DNA of 64,000 nucleotides from Pelomonas asaccharophilus_A. Lineage in GTDB: Bacteria; Pseudomonadota; Gammaproteobacteria; Burkholderiales; Burkholderiaceae_C. The notes beneath the pieces were generated by a model, which saw only the letters and a list, made by a program, of their open reading frames with translations, was not told the origin of the DNA and ran no database searches. The position numbers and the translations under genes are program-made. Within the stretch, counting starts at the first letter, position 1. Each line of letters begins with the position of its first letter. Shown piece after piece: positions 40,401 through 50,217 of the stretch. The DNA is taken from positions 1 to 64,000 of the forward strand of contig NZ_JAVDXV010000009.1 of NCBI RefSeq assembly GCF_031458115.1, read 5' to 3'.

Positions 40401-41867
40401 ATGCTCTTCACCACCCCGGCCTTCGTCTTCGTCTTCCTGCCGCTGGCACTGCTGGGGTTCTTCCTGCTGTGCCGCTGGTCCAACAAGGCCGGCATCGCCT
40501 GGCTGCTGGCGGCGTCGCTGCTGTTCTACAGCCACTGGGAGCCGCGGGACACGCTGCTGCTGTGCGGCTCCATCCTCGTGAACTTCTGGCTGGGGCTGCA
40601 GATTTCCGGGCGTTCGTCCGCGAGCCGCGCTTGGATGATTGCAGGCGTGACGGCCAACCTGTCGCTGCTGGCGCTGTTCAAGTACGGCGACTTCTTCACC
40701 GCCAACCTGAACCGGGCGCTGGGCGCCGACCTGCCGCTGCCGGGCCTCACGCTGCCCATCGGCATCTCGTTCTTCACGTTCACGCAGATCGCGTTCCTGG
40801 TGGATGCCTACCAGGGCAAGGTGCGCGAGGCGCAACCGCTGCATTACGGCCTGTTCGTCACCTACTTCCCGCACCTCGTGGCGGGCCCGGTGCTGCATCA
40901 CTCGCAGATGATGCCGCAGTTCGCCAAGCCGGACATCGGCCGTGTGCAGGGCGCGCACCTGTGCGCGGGCCTGGCGATCTTCGCGATGGGCCTGGCCAAG
41001 AAGGTGGTGCTGGCCGATGGCATCAGCCCCTACGCCGACCTGGTCTTCAATGCCGCCGACCAGGGCGCCCAGCCCAGCCTGCAGGAATGCTGGCTGGCCA
41101 TGTGCGCCTACACGCTGCAGCTTTATTTCGACTTCAGCGGCTACTCGGACATGGCCATCGGCCTGTCCTGGATGTTCAACGTGTCGCTGCCGTTCAACTT
41201 CAACTCGCCGTACCGGGCCGCCAACATCAGCGAGTTCTGGCGGCGCTGGCACATCTCGCTGTCCACCTTCCTGCGCGACTACCTCTACATCGCGTTGGGC
41301 GGCAACCGCCACGGCCCGACACGGCGCTACATCAATCTGGCACTGACGATGATCCTCGGCGGCCTGTGGCACGGCGCGAGCTGGACCTTCGTGGCCTGGG
41401 GCACGCTGCACGGTTGCTATCTGATGGTGCACCACGGCTTCCGGCACCTGGTGGGCGAGCCGGTGCTCGCCCGGCTGGCCGGCTGGCGCGCCTGGCGCTT
41501 CAGCGCCTGGTTGCTGACGCTGCTGGCGGTGATGGTGGCCTGGGTGCTGTTCCGTGCCACCAGCTTTGCCGGGGCGGCCACCATCCTGCAAGGCCTGGTG
41601 ACAACGGGCGGCGAAGCGGTCCACGCGATCTACTGGAACGCAGGCCGCTCGGTGAGCACCGGCGCGCTGTGGTGTGTGGCCTTGGGCGCCCTGGCCACGT
41701 TGGGCCCCAACACCAATGTGCTGGGCGAGCGCCTGCTGGCCTGGTGCCGCGCCCAGCCGCAGAAGCGCCTGTACCTGGCCGGCGCGCTGGCGGTGGTGGT
41801 GCCCGCGCTGGTGCTGGTCAATGCGACCCGCGACTCGGTCAGCGCCTTCATCTACTTCAACTTCTGA
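40401..41867 (+). CDS. MBOAT family O-acyltransferase (AlgI-like)
   Basis: This 488-residue integral membrane protein has about ten or more helices. The AlgI-type segments FYSHWEP, FNFNSPYRAANISEFWRRWHISLS and the catalytic-histidine region GLWHGASWTFVAWG (about 320-333) are present. AlgI-like proteins pass acetyl groups across the inner membrane for O-acetylation of exopolysaccharide. The SGNH protein encoded 6 nt downstream is its probable partner. The polysaccharide target is unknown; no alginate genes are in the window. Confidence 0.9.
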   Translation: MLFTTPAFVFVFLPLALLGFFLLCRWSNKAGIAWLLAASLLFYSHWEPRDTLLLCGSILVNFWLGLQISGRSSASRAWMIAGVTANLSLLALFKYGDFFTANLNRALGADLPLPGLTLPIGISFFTFTQIAFLVDAYQGKVREAQPLHYGLFVTYFPHLVAGPVLHHSQMMPQFAKPDIGRVQGAHLCAGLAIFAMGLAKKVVLADGISPYADLVFNAADQGAQPSLQECWLAMCAYTLQLYFDFSGYSDMAIGLSWMFNVSLPFNFNSPYRAANISEFWRRWHISLSTFLRDYLYIALGGNRHGPTRRYINLALTMILGGLWHGASWTFVAWGTLHGCYLMVHHGFRHLVGEPVLARLAGWRAWRFSAWLLTLLAVMVAWVLFRATSFAGAATILQGLVTTGGEAVHAIYWNAGRSVSTGALWCVALGALATLGPNTNVLGERLLAWCRAQPQKRLYLAGALAVVVPALVLVNATRDSVSAFIYFNF

Positions 41868-41873
41868 CGATCG

Positions 41874-42956
41874 ATGGCCTGGCTCTGGCGAACCTCCCTG
41901 GGCGCACTGGCGGTGCTGGTGCTGCTGGAGCTCGTGCTGCGCCTGCTGCCGGTGTCCACGGCCACGCAGACCGGCTACTACCTCGACCCGGCCATCCTGA
42001 CCTACCCCGCGGGGCATCGCTTCACCAGCTCCGCTGGCTGGGACCTGCAACACGCGCAGCGCATGCAGGCCAACAATGCAGGCTTCCTGGCGCATCGGGA
42101 CTTCACACCCAACCCCAAGGCCGTTGCGCTGATCGGCGACAGCCACATCGAGGCGGCGGCACTGGATGCCGCACAACGGCCTGACGCCATGCTGGAGGCG
42201 GCGCTGGGCGGCGCACGCCCGGTGTATGGCCTCGGCAGCCCCGGCACCTCGCTGCTGGACTATGCCGAGCGCGCGCGCTTCGCGGCGGCCCAGTGGCAGG
42301 TGCAGGACTTCGTGCTGCTCATCGGGCCCGGCGACATCCGCCAGTCGCTGTGCGGCTCCGGCCAGATCGCGGCGCCCTGTCTCGACAAAACCACCGGGGT
42401 GGCGCGCAGCGAACTGCAGCCCGCGCCTGGCACGTTGAAGCGCATCCTGCGCCACTCGGCGCTGGCGCAATACCTGTTCAGCCAGCTCAAGATCTCGCTG
42501 AATGCCGCGCCTGGTGCGCTGCGCGACCTGCCCCGCCAGGTCATCCCCGGCCAGCTGCGCGCCGAGGCGCCCCTTAAAGCCGCCAGCACCCCGGGCCGCC
42601 AAGCCGACGACGCGCTGGAGGCCGGCTCGGACGCCGTGGCCCGGTTGTTCTTCGAGCGCATCAAGCCCCATGTCAAGGGCCGGTTGCTGCTGGTGCTGGA
42701 CCGCCCTTTCCTGCCATCGCTGGGCCGCGCGGACTTCGAGGGCGATACGGACCGCTTCATCGCCATCGCCCGGGCTCAAGGCGCGGCCGTGCTGGACATG
42801 GCGCCTACATATGCCGACCACGCCCGGCATTCGCCGCTGCTGCTGGCCGTGTCCCCGCAAGACCAGCATCACAACGCGCTCGGCGTGAAGCTGCTGGCAC
42901 GCGCCATGGCCGATGCGCTCCAGGCGCCGGCGCAGGCAAGCGTCGCCCAGCCTTGA
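41874..42956 (+). CDS. SGNH/GDSL-like hydrolase, probable periplasmic O-acetyltransferase partner
   Basis: This 360-residue protein is anchored by one N-terminal helix (GALAVLVLLELVLRLLP). The catalytic serine block is ALIGDSHIEAA (about 85-95) and the Asp/His block is DQHHNALGVKLL near 330. The domain should therefore be a periplasmic SGNH esterase/transferase like AlgJ/AlgX or OafB partners. It is cotranscribed with the MBOAT gene (6 nt apart). Specific acceptor unknown. Confidence 0.8.
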   Translation: MAWLWRTSLGALAVLVLLELVLRLLPVSTATQTGYYLDPAILTYPAGHRFTSSAGWDLQHAQRMQANNAGFLAHRDFTPNPKAVALIGDSHIEAAALDAAQRPDAMLEAALGGARPVYGLGSPGTSLLDYAERARFAAAQWQVQDFVLLIGPGDIRQSLCGSGQIAAPCLDKTTGVARSELQPAPGTLKRILRHSALAQYLFSQLKISLNAAPGALRDLPRQVIPGQLRAEAPLKAASTPGRQADDALEAGSDAVARLFFERIKPHVKGRLLLVLDRPFLPSLGRADFEGDTDRFIAIARAQGAAVLDMAPTYADHARHSPLLLAVSPQDQHHNALGVKLLARAMADALQAPAQASVAQP

Positions 42957-42983
42957 GCGAAGGGCTGCCGCGAGGGCGCCACC

Positions 42984-42989
42984 TACAAT
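42984..42989 (+). promoter_or_regulatory. -10 box candidate for leuS, 7 nt before the ATG
   Basis: TACAAT is a near-consensus -10 hexamer located 7 nt upstream of the leuS start. There is no ribosome-binding site between them. A transcript from here would begin at the start codon, i.e. be leaderless. The -35 region is not recognisable. Confidence 0.45.
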
Positions 42990-42996
42990 TTGGCGC

Positions 42997-45627
42997 ATGA
43001 ACGCCAAGACCGAAGCGCCCAGCTACAACCCGAACGAGATCGAAGCCGCCGCCCGTGCCTACTGGACGGAGCGCGACGCCTACCGCGTCACCGAGGACGC
43101 CAGCAAGCCGCACTTCTACGCCTGCTCCATGCTGCCCTACCCCTCGGGCAAGCTGCATATGGGCCATGTGCGCAACTACACGATCAACGACATGCTGGCC
43201 CGCCAGCTGCGCATGAAGGGCTACAACGTCCTGATGCCCATGGGCTGGGACGCCTTCGGCCTGCCGGCCGAGAACGCCGCGATGAAGGGCAAGGTGCCGC
43301 CCGCGCAGTGGACCTACTCCAACATCGCCCACATGAAGGGCCAGATGCAGGCCATGGGCCTGGCCATCGACTGGAGCCGCGAGGTCGCGACCTGCCAGCC
43401 CAGCTACTACAAGTGGAACCAGTGGCTGTTCCTGAAGATGCTGGAGGCCGGCATCGCCGAGCGCCGCACGCAGGTGGTCAACTGGGACCCAGTGGACCAG
43501 ACCGTGCTGGCCAACGAGCAGGTCATCGACGGCCGCGGCTGGCGCTCGGGCGCGCTGGTGGAGAAGCGCGAGATCCCCGGCTACTACCTGAAGATCACGC
43601 AGTACGCCGAGGAGCTGCTGTCGGCGGTGGCAAACCCGGAAGACCCCAACTACCTGAGCGGCTGGCCCGAGCGCGTGCGGCTGATGCAGGAGAACTGGAT
43701 CGGCAAGAGCCAGGGCGTGCGCTTCGCGTTCCCGCACACCATCGAAGGCGGCGGCGGGCGGCTGTGGGTGTTCACGACCCGCGCCGACACCATCATGGGC
43801 GTGACCTTCTGCGCCGTCGCGCCCGAGCATCCGCTGGCCACCGTCGCGGCCAAGACCAAGCCTGAAGTGGCCGCCTTCATCGAGGAATGCAAGGCCGGCG
43901 GCACGACCGAGGCCGAGCTGGCCACGCAGGACAAGAAGGGCGTGCCCACGGGCCTGTTCGTCACGCACCCGATCACGGGCGCGCAGGTCGAGGTCTGGGT
44001 CGGCAACTACGTGCTGATGAGCTACGGCGACGGCGCCGTCATGGGCGTGCCGGCGCATGACGAGCGCGACTTCGCGTTCGCGCTGAAGTACCAGCTGCCG
44101 ATCAAGCAGGTCATCGACGTCGAAGGCCAGCCCTACGACGACAAGAAGTGGGCCGAGTGGTACGGCGACAAGACCAAGGGTCGCTGCATCAACTCCGGCA
44201 TGCTGGATGGCCTGGGCCATGTGGACGCCGTCAACAAGGTCGCCGAACTGCTGGCCGAGAAGGGTCTGGGCGAGAAAAAGACCACCTGGCGCCTGCGCGA
44301 CTGGGGCATCAGCCGCCAGCGCTACTGGGGCACGCCCATCCCCATCATCCATTGCGACGACTGCGGCGTGGTGCCGGTGCCCGAGAAGGACCTGCCCGTC
44401 GTGTTGCCCGAGGACCTCATCCCCGACGGCAGCGGCAACCCGCTGAACAAGCACGCCGGCTTCCTGAACGTCGGCTGCCCCACCTGCGGCAAGCCCGCGC
44501 GCCGCGAGACGGACACGATGGACACCTTCGTCGATTCGTCCTGGTACTTCATGCGCTACTGCGACCCGACCAACGACCAGGCCATGGTCGCCGAGGGCAC
44601 GAAGTACTGGATGCCGATGAACCAGTACATCGGCGGCATCGAGCACGCCATCCTGCACCTGCTGTACGCGCGCTTCTGGACCAAGGTCATGCGCGACCTG
44701 AAGCTGGTGTCGGTGTCCGAGCCGTTCGAGAAGCTGCTGACGCAGGGCATGGTGCTGAAGGGCGCGTTCTTCCACAAGCCCGAGGGCGGCGGCAAGGACT
44801 ACTACTGGGAGCATGAGGTCGACGTCATTCGCAATGAGAACGACGCGATCATTGGCGGCACCTTGAAGGCCGACGGCACGCCGTTGACCTACGAGATGAC
44901 GACCATGTCCAAGTCCAAGAACAACGGCGTGGACCCGCAGGCCTTGATCGACCAGTACGGCGCCGACACGGCCCGCCTGTTCGTCATGTTCGCGTCGCCG
45001 CCCGAGCAGACGCTGGAGTGGAACGACGCCGCGGTCGAAGGCGCGCACCGCTTCCTGAAGCGCGTGTGGAACTTCGGCGCTCGCAATGCCGACGCGATCA
45101 AGACCGGTGGCGCCGACTACGCCACGCTGAACGGTGACGGCAAGGCGCTGCGCCGCGAGGTGCACAACGTGCTGAAGCAGGTCAGCTACGACTACGAGCG
45201 CATGCAGTACAACACCGTCGTTTCCGGCGCGATGAAGCTGCTGAATGCGCTGGAGGGATTCAAGGCCGAGGGCCAGGCCGCTGCGGTGCGCGACGGCTTC
45301 TCGGTGCTGCTGCGCGTGCTCTACCCCGCCACGCCGCACATCAGCCACACGCTGTGGCAGGACCTGGGCTTCGCCGCCGAGCTGGGCGACCTGCTGGACG
45401 CGCCCTGGCCCACGGTGGACGAGGCCGCGCTGGTGCAGGACGAGATCGAGCTGATGCTGCAGGTCAACGGCAAGCTGCGTGGCTCGGTGAAGGTGCCGGC
45501 CGGTGCCGACAAGGCCGCCATCGAAGCCGCCGCGCTGGCCAACCCCGAGTTCGCCAAGTTCAGCGAAGGCAAGGCGCCGAAGAAGGTCGTCATCGTGCCG
45601 GGCCGCCTCGTCAACATCGTCGTTTGA
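42997..45627 (+). CDS. leuS: Leucyl-tRNA synthetase
   Basis: This 876-residue class I aminoacyl-tRNA synthetase has the HIGH motif reading HMGH in PSGKLHMGHVRNYT (near residue 50), the CP1 editing domain (TRADTIMGVTFCAVAPEHP), a Zn-type cluster CDDC/CPTC (about 452-497), and the KMSKS-type motif TMSKSKNN near 635. Length is normal. It is followed by lptE and holA with 1-nt overlaps, a conserved betaproteobacterial order. Confidence 0.97.
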   Translation: MNAKTEAPSYNPNEIEAAARAYWTERDAYRVTEDASKPHFYACSMLPYPSGKLHMGHVRNYTINDMLARQLRMKGYNVLMPMGWDAFGLPAENAAMKGKVPPAQWTYSNIAHMKGQMQAMGLAIDWSREVATCQPSYYKWNQWLFLKMLEAGIAERRTQVVNWDPVDQTVLANEQVIDGRGWRSGALVEKREIPGYYLKITQYAEELLSAVANPEDPNYLSGWPERVRLMQENWIGKSQGVRFAFPHTIEGGGGRLWVFTTRADTIMGVTFCAVAPEHPLATVAAKTKPEVAAFIEECKAGGTTEAELATQDKKGVPTGLFVTHPITGAQVEVWVGNYVLMSYGDGAVMGVPAHDERDFAFALKYQLPIKQVIDVEGQPYDDKKWAEWYGDKTKGRCINSGMLDGLGHVDAVNKVAELLAEKGLGEKKTTWRLRDWGISRQRYWGTPIPIIHCDDCGVVPVPEKDLPVVLPEDLIPDGSGNPLNKHAGFLNVGCPTCGKPARRETDTMDTFVDSSWYFMRYCDPTNDQAMVAEGTKYWMPMNQYIGGIEHAILHLLYARFWTKVMRDLKLVSVSEPFEKLLTQGMVLKGAFFHKPEGGGKDYYWEHEVDVIRNENDAIIGGTLKADGTPLTYEMTTMSKSKNNGVDPQALIDQYGADTARLFVMFASPPEQTLEWNDAAVEGAHRFLKRVWNFGARNADAIKTGGADYATLNGDGKALRREVHNVLKQVSYDYERMQYNTVVSGAMKLLNALEGFKAEGQAAAVRDGFSVLLRVLYPATPHISHTLWQDLGFAAELGDLLDAPWPTVDEAALVQDEIELMLQVNGKLRGSVKVPAGADKAAIEAAALANPEFAKFSEGKAPKKVVIVPGRLVNIVV

Positions 45628-46109
45628 TGCAACGCCGCCACCTCCTGCTGATCGGCACCGCCGCCCTCGCCGGCTGCGGCTTCCAGCTGCGCCGCGAGCC
45701 CGAGCTGCCGTTCCAGTCGCTGGCGCTGACCGGCTTCCCGCCGGACTCGCCGCTGGCATTGGGCCTGAAGCGGCAGATCAAGCGCACGCCGGTGCAGCTG
45801 CAGGAAGACCCGGCCCGCGCGCAAGTCGTGCTGGAGGCGCTGCACGAGTTCCGCGACCGCACCGTGGTCGCGTCCACCAGCGTGGGCCAGGTGCGTGAAT
45901 GGCAGCTCCGGCTGCACTTCGACTACCTCGTGCGCCGCCCCGACGGCGACCTGCTGGTACCCAAGGTCGAGCTGCGCCTGTACCGCGACATGAACTACAC
46001 CGAGACCGCGGCGTTGGCCAAGGAGCAGGAGGCCGCCAACCTCTACAGCGCGATGCATTCCGATGCCATCGCGCAGGTCATGCGCCGCCTGGCAGCGGTC
46101 AAGGTCTGA
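45627..46109 (+). CDS. lptE: LPS-assembly lipoprotein LptE
   Basis: This 160-residue lipoprotein (signal ending LAGC) has a C-G-F-Q-L-R start typical of LptE. It plugs the LptD barrel in the outer membrane for LPS export. LptD is encoded far away in this window (57960-60332). The ATG lies in the leuS stop (TGATG) and its own stop overlaps holA in the same way. Confidence 0.92.
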   Translation: MQRRHLLLIGTAALAGCGFQLRREPELPFQSLALTGFPPDSPLALGLKRQIKRTPVQLQEDPARAQVVLEALHEFRDRTVVASTSVGQVREWQLRLHFDYLVRRPDGDLLVPKVELRLYRDMNYTETAALAKEQEAANLYSAMHSDAIAQVMRRLAAVKV

Positions 46110-47179
46110 TGCAACTGCGCGCGGAGGGCCTGTCGGCCCACCTCAACAAGGGCCTGGCCCGCATCTACACCGTGCACGGCGACGAGCCGCTGCTGGCGCA
46201 GGAGGCCGCCGACCAGATCCGCGCCGCGGCACGCGCCCAGGGCTTCGGCGAGCGGCAGATCTTCACGGTGGCCGGCGCCTACTTCGACTGGGCGCCGGTG
46301 CTGGCCGCCGCGCAGGCGATGAGCCTGTTCGCTGAGCGCCAGTTCATCGAGATCCGCATCCCGAACGGCAAGCCGGGCAAGGACGGCTCAGAGGCGCTGC
46401 AGCGTTATGCCGAGGCCGCGCCCGACGACGTGCTGACGCTGGTGACGCTGCCGCGGCTGGACAAGACCCAGCTCTCCAGCGCATGGTTCACCGCGCTGGA
46501 CGGCAACGGCGTGTCCGTGCGCGTGGAGCCCGTCGAGCGCCGCCTCCTGCCGGCCTGGCTGGCCCAGCGCCTGAAGGCGCAAGGCCAGTCCGTGCCCGAG
46601 GGCGAGGACGGCCAGCGCGCGCTGGCCTTCTTCGCCGACCGCGTGGAGGGCAACCTGCTGGCCGCCCACCAGGAACTGCAGAAGCTGGCGCTGCTGCACC
46701 CCAAGGGGGAACTGACGCTGGAGCAGATCGAGGCTGCCGTGCTGGACGTGGCGCGCTTCGACGTGTTCAAGCTCAGCGAGGCCGTGCTGTCGGGCAATGT
46801 GCCGCGCATCCTGCGCATGCTGGACGGGCTGGAGGCCGAGGGCGAGGCCGCCGTGCTGGTGCACTGGAACCTGGCGGAGGACGCCCGCGCGCTGGCCCGT
46901 GTGCGCGCCGCACTGGACGCCGGCCGGCCACTGCCCATGGCCATGCGCGAGGCCCGCGTGTGGGGCGCCAAGGAGCGTCTCATCGAGCGCATCGCGCCGC
47001 GGCTGGAAGCGCAGCAGGCGGGCCTGCTGGTGCAGGCCGCCCAGGTCTGCGACGGCCTCGTCAAGGGCCTGCGCCACCCGGACTGGCCCAGCGACCCTTG
47101 GGCCGCGCTGCGCCGGCTGGCACTGATGCTGGCCGAGACGGCCAGCGGCAAAACCGGGGCAGTTCTCACGGTCCGCTGA
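46109..47179 (+). CDS. holA: DNA polymerase III delta subunit
   Basis: This 356-residue clamp-loader subunit has the usual delta architecture: YTVHGDEPLLAQEAADQIR at the N-terminus, LVTLPRLDKTQ, then EGNLLAAHQELQKLALL and the helical C-terminal domain. It opens the beta clamp during replication. Length is typical. It is translationally coupled to lptE. Confidence 0.93.
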   Translation: MQLRAEGLSAHLNKGLARIYTVHGDEPLLAQEAADQIRAAARAQGFGERQIFTVAGAYFDWAPVLAAAQAMSLFAERQFIEIRIPNGKPGKDGSEALQRYAEAAPDDVLTLVTLPRLDKTQLSSAWFTALDGNGVSVRVEPVERRLLPAWLAQRLKAQGQSVPEGEDGQRALAFFADRVEGNLLAAHQELQKLALLHPKGELTLEQIEAAVLDVARFDVFKLSEAVLSGNVPRILRMLDGLEAEGEAAVLVHWNLAEDARALARVRAALDAGRPLPMAMREARVWGAKERLIERIAPRLEAQQAGLLVQAAQVCDGLVKGLRHPDWPSDPWAALRRLALMLAETASGKTGAVLTVR

Positions 47180-47219
47180 GCGCGATTGGGCTATCGTCGA
47201 GGCGCCGCCGCACGCCACC

Positions 47220-47807
47220 ATGTCGCCCGCCCGTCACTTCCTCATCCTCGCGCTCGCCTCCAGCCCGCTCGCCGCACCGGCCGTGCCCGTGAGCCTGCAG
47301 CTGCGCGGGCCTGGCGGCCAGCCGCTGGCCGGCGCGGTCGTGGCCGTCGAGCTGCGCGGTCGCGGTACCAAGACCGCGACGGCCAAGGCCGAGGTGGGCC
47401 AGCGCGAACGCCAGTTCACGCCACAGCTGCTCGTCGTGCAGACCGGCACGTCGGTCTACTTCCCCAATTTCGACACGGTGCGCCACCATGTCTATTCGTT
47501 CTCGCCCATCAAGGTCATCGACATCAAGCTCTATTCGGGCACGCCGACCGACCCGGTGGTGTTCGACAAGCCGGGCGTCGCGACGCTGGGTTGCAACATC
47601 CACGACAAGATGAGTGCACACGTCGTCGTGGTGGACACGCCCACCTTCGCGCGTACCGACGACAAGGGCCAGGCGCCCTTCGACCTGCCGCCCGGCGAGC
47701 ACGTGGTCAAGGCCTGGCACGCCAACCAAAAGACACCCACGCTGCAGCGGCTGAAGCTGGACGTGCCGGCCACCGGCGGCGCCATCGTGTTGAACCTGGC
47801 CGAGTGA
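47220..47807 (+). CDS. Periplasmic cupredoxin (methylamine-utilisation-type plastocyanin-like protein)
   Basis: This 195-residue protein has a signal peptide (MSPARHFLILALASSPLAAPA). The blue-copper ligand pattern is visible: His in DTVRHHVYSF (about 87), then Cys-x-x-His-x-x-Met in LGCNIHDKMS (about 124-133). This is the small cupredoxin group often named methylamine utilisation protein, though no mau genes are near. The C-terminal part has a carboxypeptidase-regulatory-like beta region (DLPPGEHVVKAWH). It lies 10 nt before a GGDEF-EAL gene, and the two are probably one operon. Confidence 0.82.
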   Translation: MSPARHFLILALASSPLAAPAVPVSLQLRGPGGQPLAGAVVAVELRGRGTKTATAKAEVGQRERQFTPQLLVVQTGTSVYFPNFDTVRHHVYSFSPIKVIDIKLYSGTPTDPVVFDKPGVATLGCNIHDKMSAHVVVVDTPTFARTDDKGQAPFDLPPGEHVVKAWHANQKTPTLQRLKLDVPATGGAIVLNLAE

Positions 47808-47817
47808 CGCGAACACG

Positions 47818-50211
47818 ATGCGCTGGCCAGCCTGGCTGAACCTGAACCGTCTGCAAGGCCGCATCGTGGCCTTGTTCTTGGCGCTGCTGCTGGTGGTGCA
47901 GGTGGTCAGCTTCAGCGTCATCCGCGCCAGCATCACGCACAACGCCGAGCGTTCACTGGCCGCCGAGCTGCAGACCGGCGAGCGCGTGCTGCTGCGGCTG
48001 CTGGCCCAGCAGTCCGGCAAGCTGCACGACGCCGCCGAATTGCTGGCCAAGGACTATGGCTTCCGCGGTGCGGTGGGCCTGTCGCTGGCCGAGGCCGGCA
48101 CCGTGGAGACCATCCGCGACGCGTTGACCAACCAGGGCGAACGCATTGGCGCTTCGGTCGTGGCTTATTTCGACAACCAACTGCAGCTGGTGGCCGCCAC
48201 GCGAGACGGCGCGGCCGCCTTCGGGCCGGCGCTGCGCCAGCTGTCGACCAGCAAGGAAGGCGCGGCGCTGGCCGTGCAGGGCCGGCAGGTCTACCAACTG
48301 ATGGCCGTGCAGGTGCGCACGCCGGCGCCGGTGGGCTGGGTGGTCATGGGCTTCGCGCTGGACCGCGAGGTGCTGGACGACCTGAAGGCCTTGTCCGACC
48401 TGGACAGCGTGGTGCTGTTGCAGCCTGCCGGCGGCGCGTGGCTGGACATCGTGGGCAACCTGGACACCGCGGCCTCCGCCGCGCTGAAGGCGCATCTGCA
48501 CGACAAGCCAACGCCCGACCAGGTGCTGGAGCTGGCCGGCGAGCGCATGCGCGCCCGCTTCGTCGCGCTGCCGGTGGGCGATCAGCGCCTGGGCGTGCTG
48601 CTGCTGCGCTCGCTGGACGCGGCGCTGGCACCCTACCGCCAGCTGCAGCTCATCCTGCTGGGCCTGACGGTGCTGGGCGCGGCCGTGTTCGCGCTGGTCA
48701 GCGTGCTGCTGGCGCGCGGCATCAGCGGGCCCATCACGGCGCTGTCGGCGTCGGCGCGCCGCCTGGAGTCCGGCGACTACGAGACCCCCGTGCCGGCGGC
48801 GCCGGAGCTTGAGGAGGTGCACAAGCTGTCCATCGCGCTGGAGAGCATGCGTGAAGGCATTCGCGGGCGCGACGCGTTGGTCAACAGGCTGGCTTATGTG
48901 GACCAGCTGACGGAGCTGCCCAACCGCGCGCGCTTTGCGCAGATCCTGCAGTTGCACATGGACCAGGCCTACACGCCCGCGGCCGTGCTTATGCTGGACC
49001 TTGACCGTTTCAAGCACGTCAACGACGTGCTGGGCCACGACGTGGGCGACCGGCTGCTGCAGGCCGTGGCGCTGCGGCTGCAGCAGCTGTGCGAGCCCAT
49101 CCAGTCGGTGCTGGCGCGGCTGTCCGGTGACGAGTTCGCCCTGCTCGTGCCGCACGCGGACGCGCGCGTCGCCAGCGAGGTCGCGCTGGCCATACTGAAG
49201 GACTTCGAGCGCCCGCTGCAGATCGATAACGAAACCATAGACCTGGGCGCGGGCATCGGCATCGTGCTGCTGCCTGAGCATGGCCAGGACGTGAACCTGC
49301 TGCTGGGCCGCGCCGAGCTGGCCATGTATGCGGCCAAGACGCGGCAATGCGGCAGCCTGATTTACCACCCGCAGCTGGACGCGGGCAGCCAGGAGTCGCT
49401 GTCGCTGCTGTCCGAGCTGCGCCGCGCGGTGGAGAACGACGAGCTGCGCCTGTACCTGCAGCCCAAGGTGGACCTGCACCAGGGCCGCGTCGTTGGCGCC
49501 GAGGCGCTGGTGCGCTGGCAGCACCCCACGCGCGGCCTGGTGCCGCCCATGCAGTTCATCCCGTTCGCCGAGCAGACCGGCTTCATTCGCATGCTCAGCG
49601 CCTGGGTGCTGGCGGGCGCCGCGAAGTTCTCGCGCGAGGCGATGGACGCGGGCCTGAGCCTGCGGCTGTCGGTCAACCTGTCCACGCGCGACCTGATGGA
49701 CCAGGACCTGCCGGCCAAGATCGAAGCCCTGATCACGCCGCTGCAGGTGCCGCCCGCGTCGCTGTGCCTGGAGATCACCGAGAGCGCCATCATGGACGAC
49801 CCCGAGCGCGCGCTGTCAACGCTGGAGCACCTGCACGCGATGGGCTTCAAGCTGTCCATCGACGACTTCGGCACCGGCTACTCGTCGCTGGCGTATCTGA
49901 AACGGCTGCCGGTGGACGAGCTGAAGATCGACAAGAGCTTCGTCATGGCGATGGAGCGCGACCTGGACGACGCGCGCATCGTGCGCTCCACCATCGAGCT
50001 GGCGCACAACCTGGGCCTGAGCGTCGTGGCCGAAGGCCTGGAGACGCTGAAGGCCTGGGTCATCCTGGGCAAGCTGGGCTGCGACCAGGGCCAGGGCTAC
50101 TACATCTGCAAACCCATGCCGCAAGACCAGTTCATCGCGTGGGCCAGCTCCTGGCAGCCACCGGACCCGGAGGCCGCCACGGCGGAAAGCATGATGGCCA
50201 AGCTGGGCTGA
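47818..50211 (+). CDS. GGDEF-EAL protein, c-di-GMP phosphodiesterase/cyclase with periplasmic sensor
   Basis: This encodes 797 residues: an N-terminal membrane helix (about 16-38), a periplasmic double-Cache-like domain to about 270, a second helix (about 275-300), HAMP, GGDEF (about 355-520) and EAL (about 540-790). The GGDEF motif reads SGDEF, often still competent but altered. The EAL domain keeps EALVRW, DDFGTGYSSL and EGLET, so phosphodiesterase activity is likely. It follows the cupredoxin by 10 nt, suggesting a link between periplasmic redox or copper status and c-di-GMP. Confidence 0.9.
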   Translation: MRWPAWLNLNRLQGRIVALFLALLLVVQVVSFSVIRASITHNAERSLAAELQTGERVLLRLLAQQSGKLHDAAELLAKDYGFRGAVGLSLAEAGTVETIRDALTNQGERIGASVVAYFDNQLQLVAATRDGAAAFGPALRQLSTSKEGAALAVQGRQVYQLMAVQVRTPAPVGWVVMGFALDREVLDDLKALSDLDSVVLLQPAGGAWLDIVGNLDTAASAALKAHLHDKPTPDQVLELAGERMRARFVALPVGDQRLGVLLLRSLDAALAPYRQLQLILLGLTVLGAAVFALVSVLLARGISGPITALSASARRLESGDYETPVPAAPELEEVHKLSIALESMREGIRGRDALVNRLAYVDQLTELPNRARFAQILQLHMDQAYTPAAVLMLDLDRFKHVNDVLGHDVGDRLLQAVALRLQQLCEPIQSVLARLSGDEFALLVPHADARVASEVALAILKDFERPLQIDNETIDLGAGIGIVLLPEHGQDVNLLLGRAELAMYAAKTRQCGSLIYHPQLDAGSQESLSLLSELRRAVENDELRLYLQPKVDLHQGRVVGAEALVRWQHPTRGLVPPMQFIPFAEQTGFIRMLSAWVLAGAAKFSREAMDAGLSLRLSVNLSTRDLMDQDLPAKIEALITPLQVPPASLCLEITESAIMDDPERALSTLEHLHAMGFKLSIDDFGTGYSSLAYLKRLPVDELKIDKSFVMAMERDLDDARIVRSTIELAHNLGLSVVAEGLETLKAWVILGKLGCDQGQGYYICKPMPQDQFIAWASSWQPPDPEAATAESMMAKLG

Positions 50212-50217
50212 CCGCGC

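Noticed and set aside
42900..42980. Terminator between the SGNH gene and leuS
   Set aside because: Only a weak imperfect AGCC/GGCT stem around 42949-42966 and no T-run.
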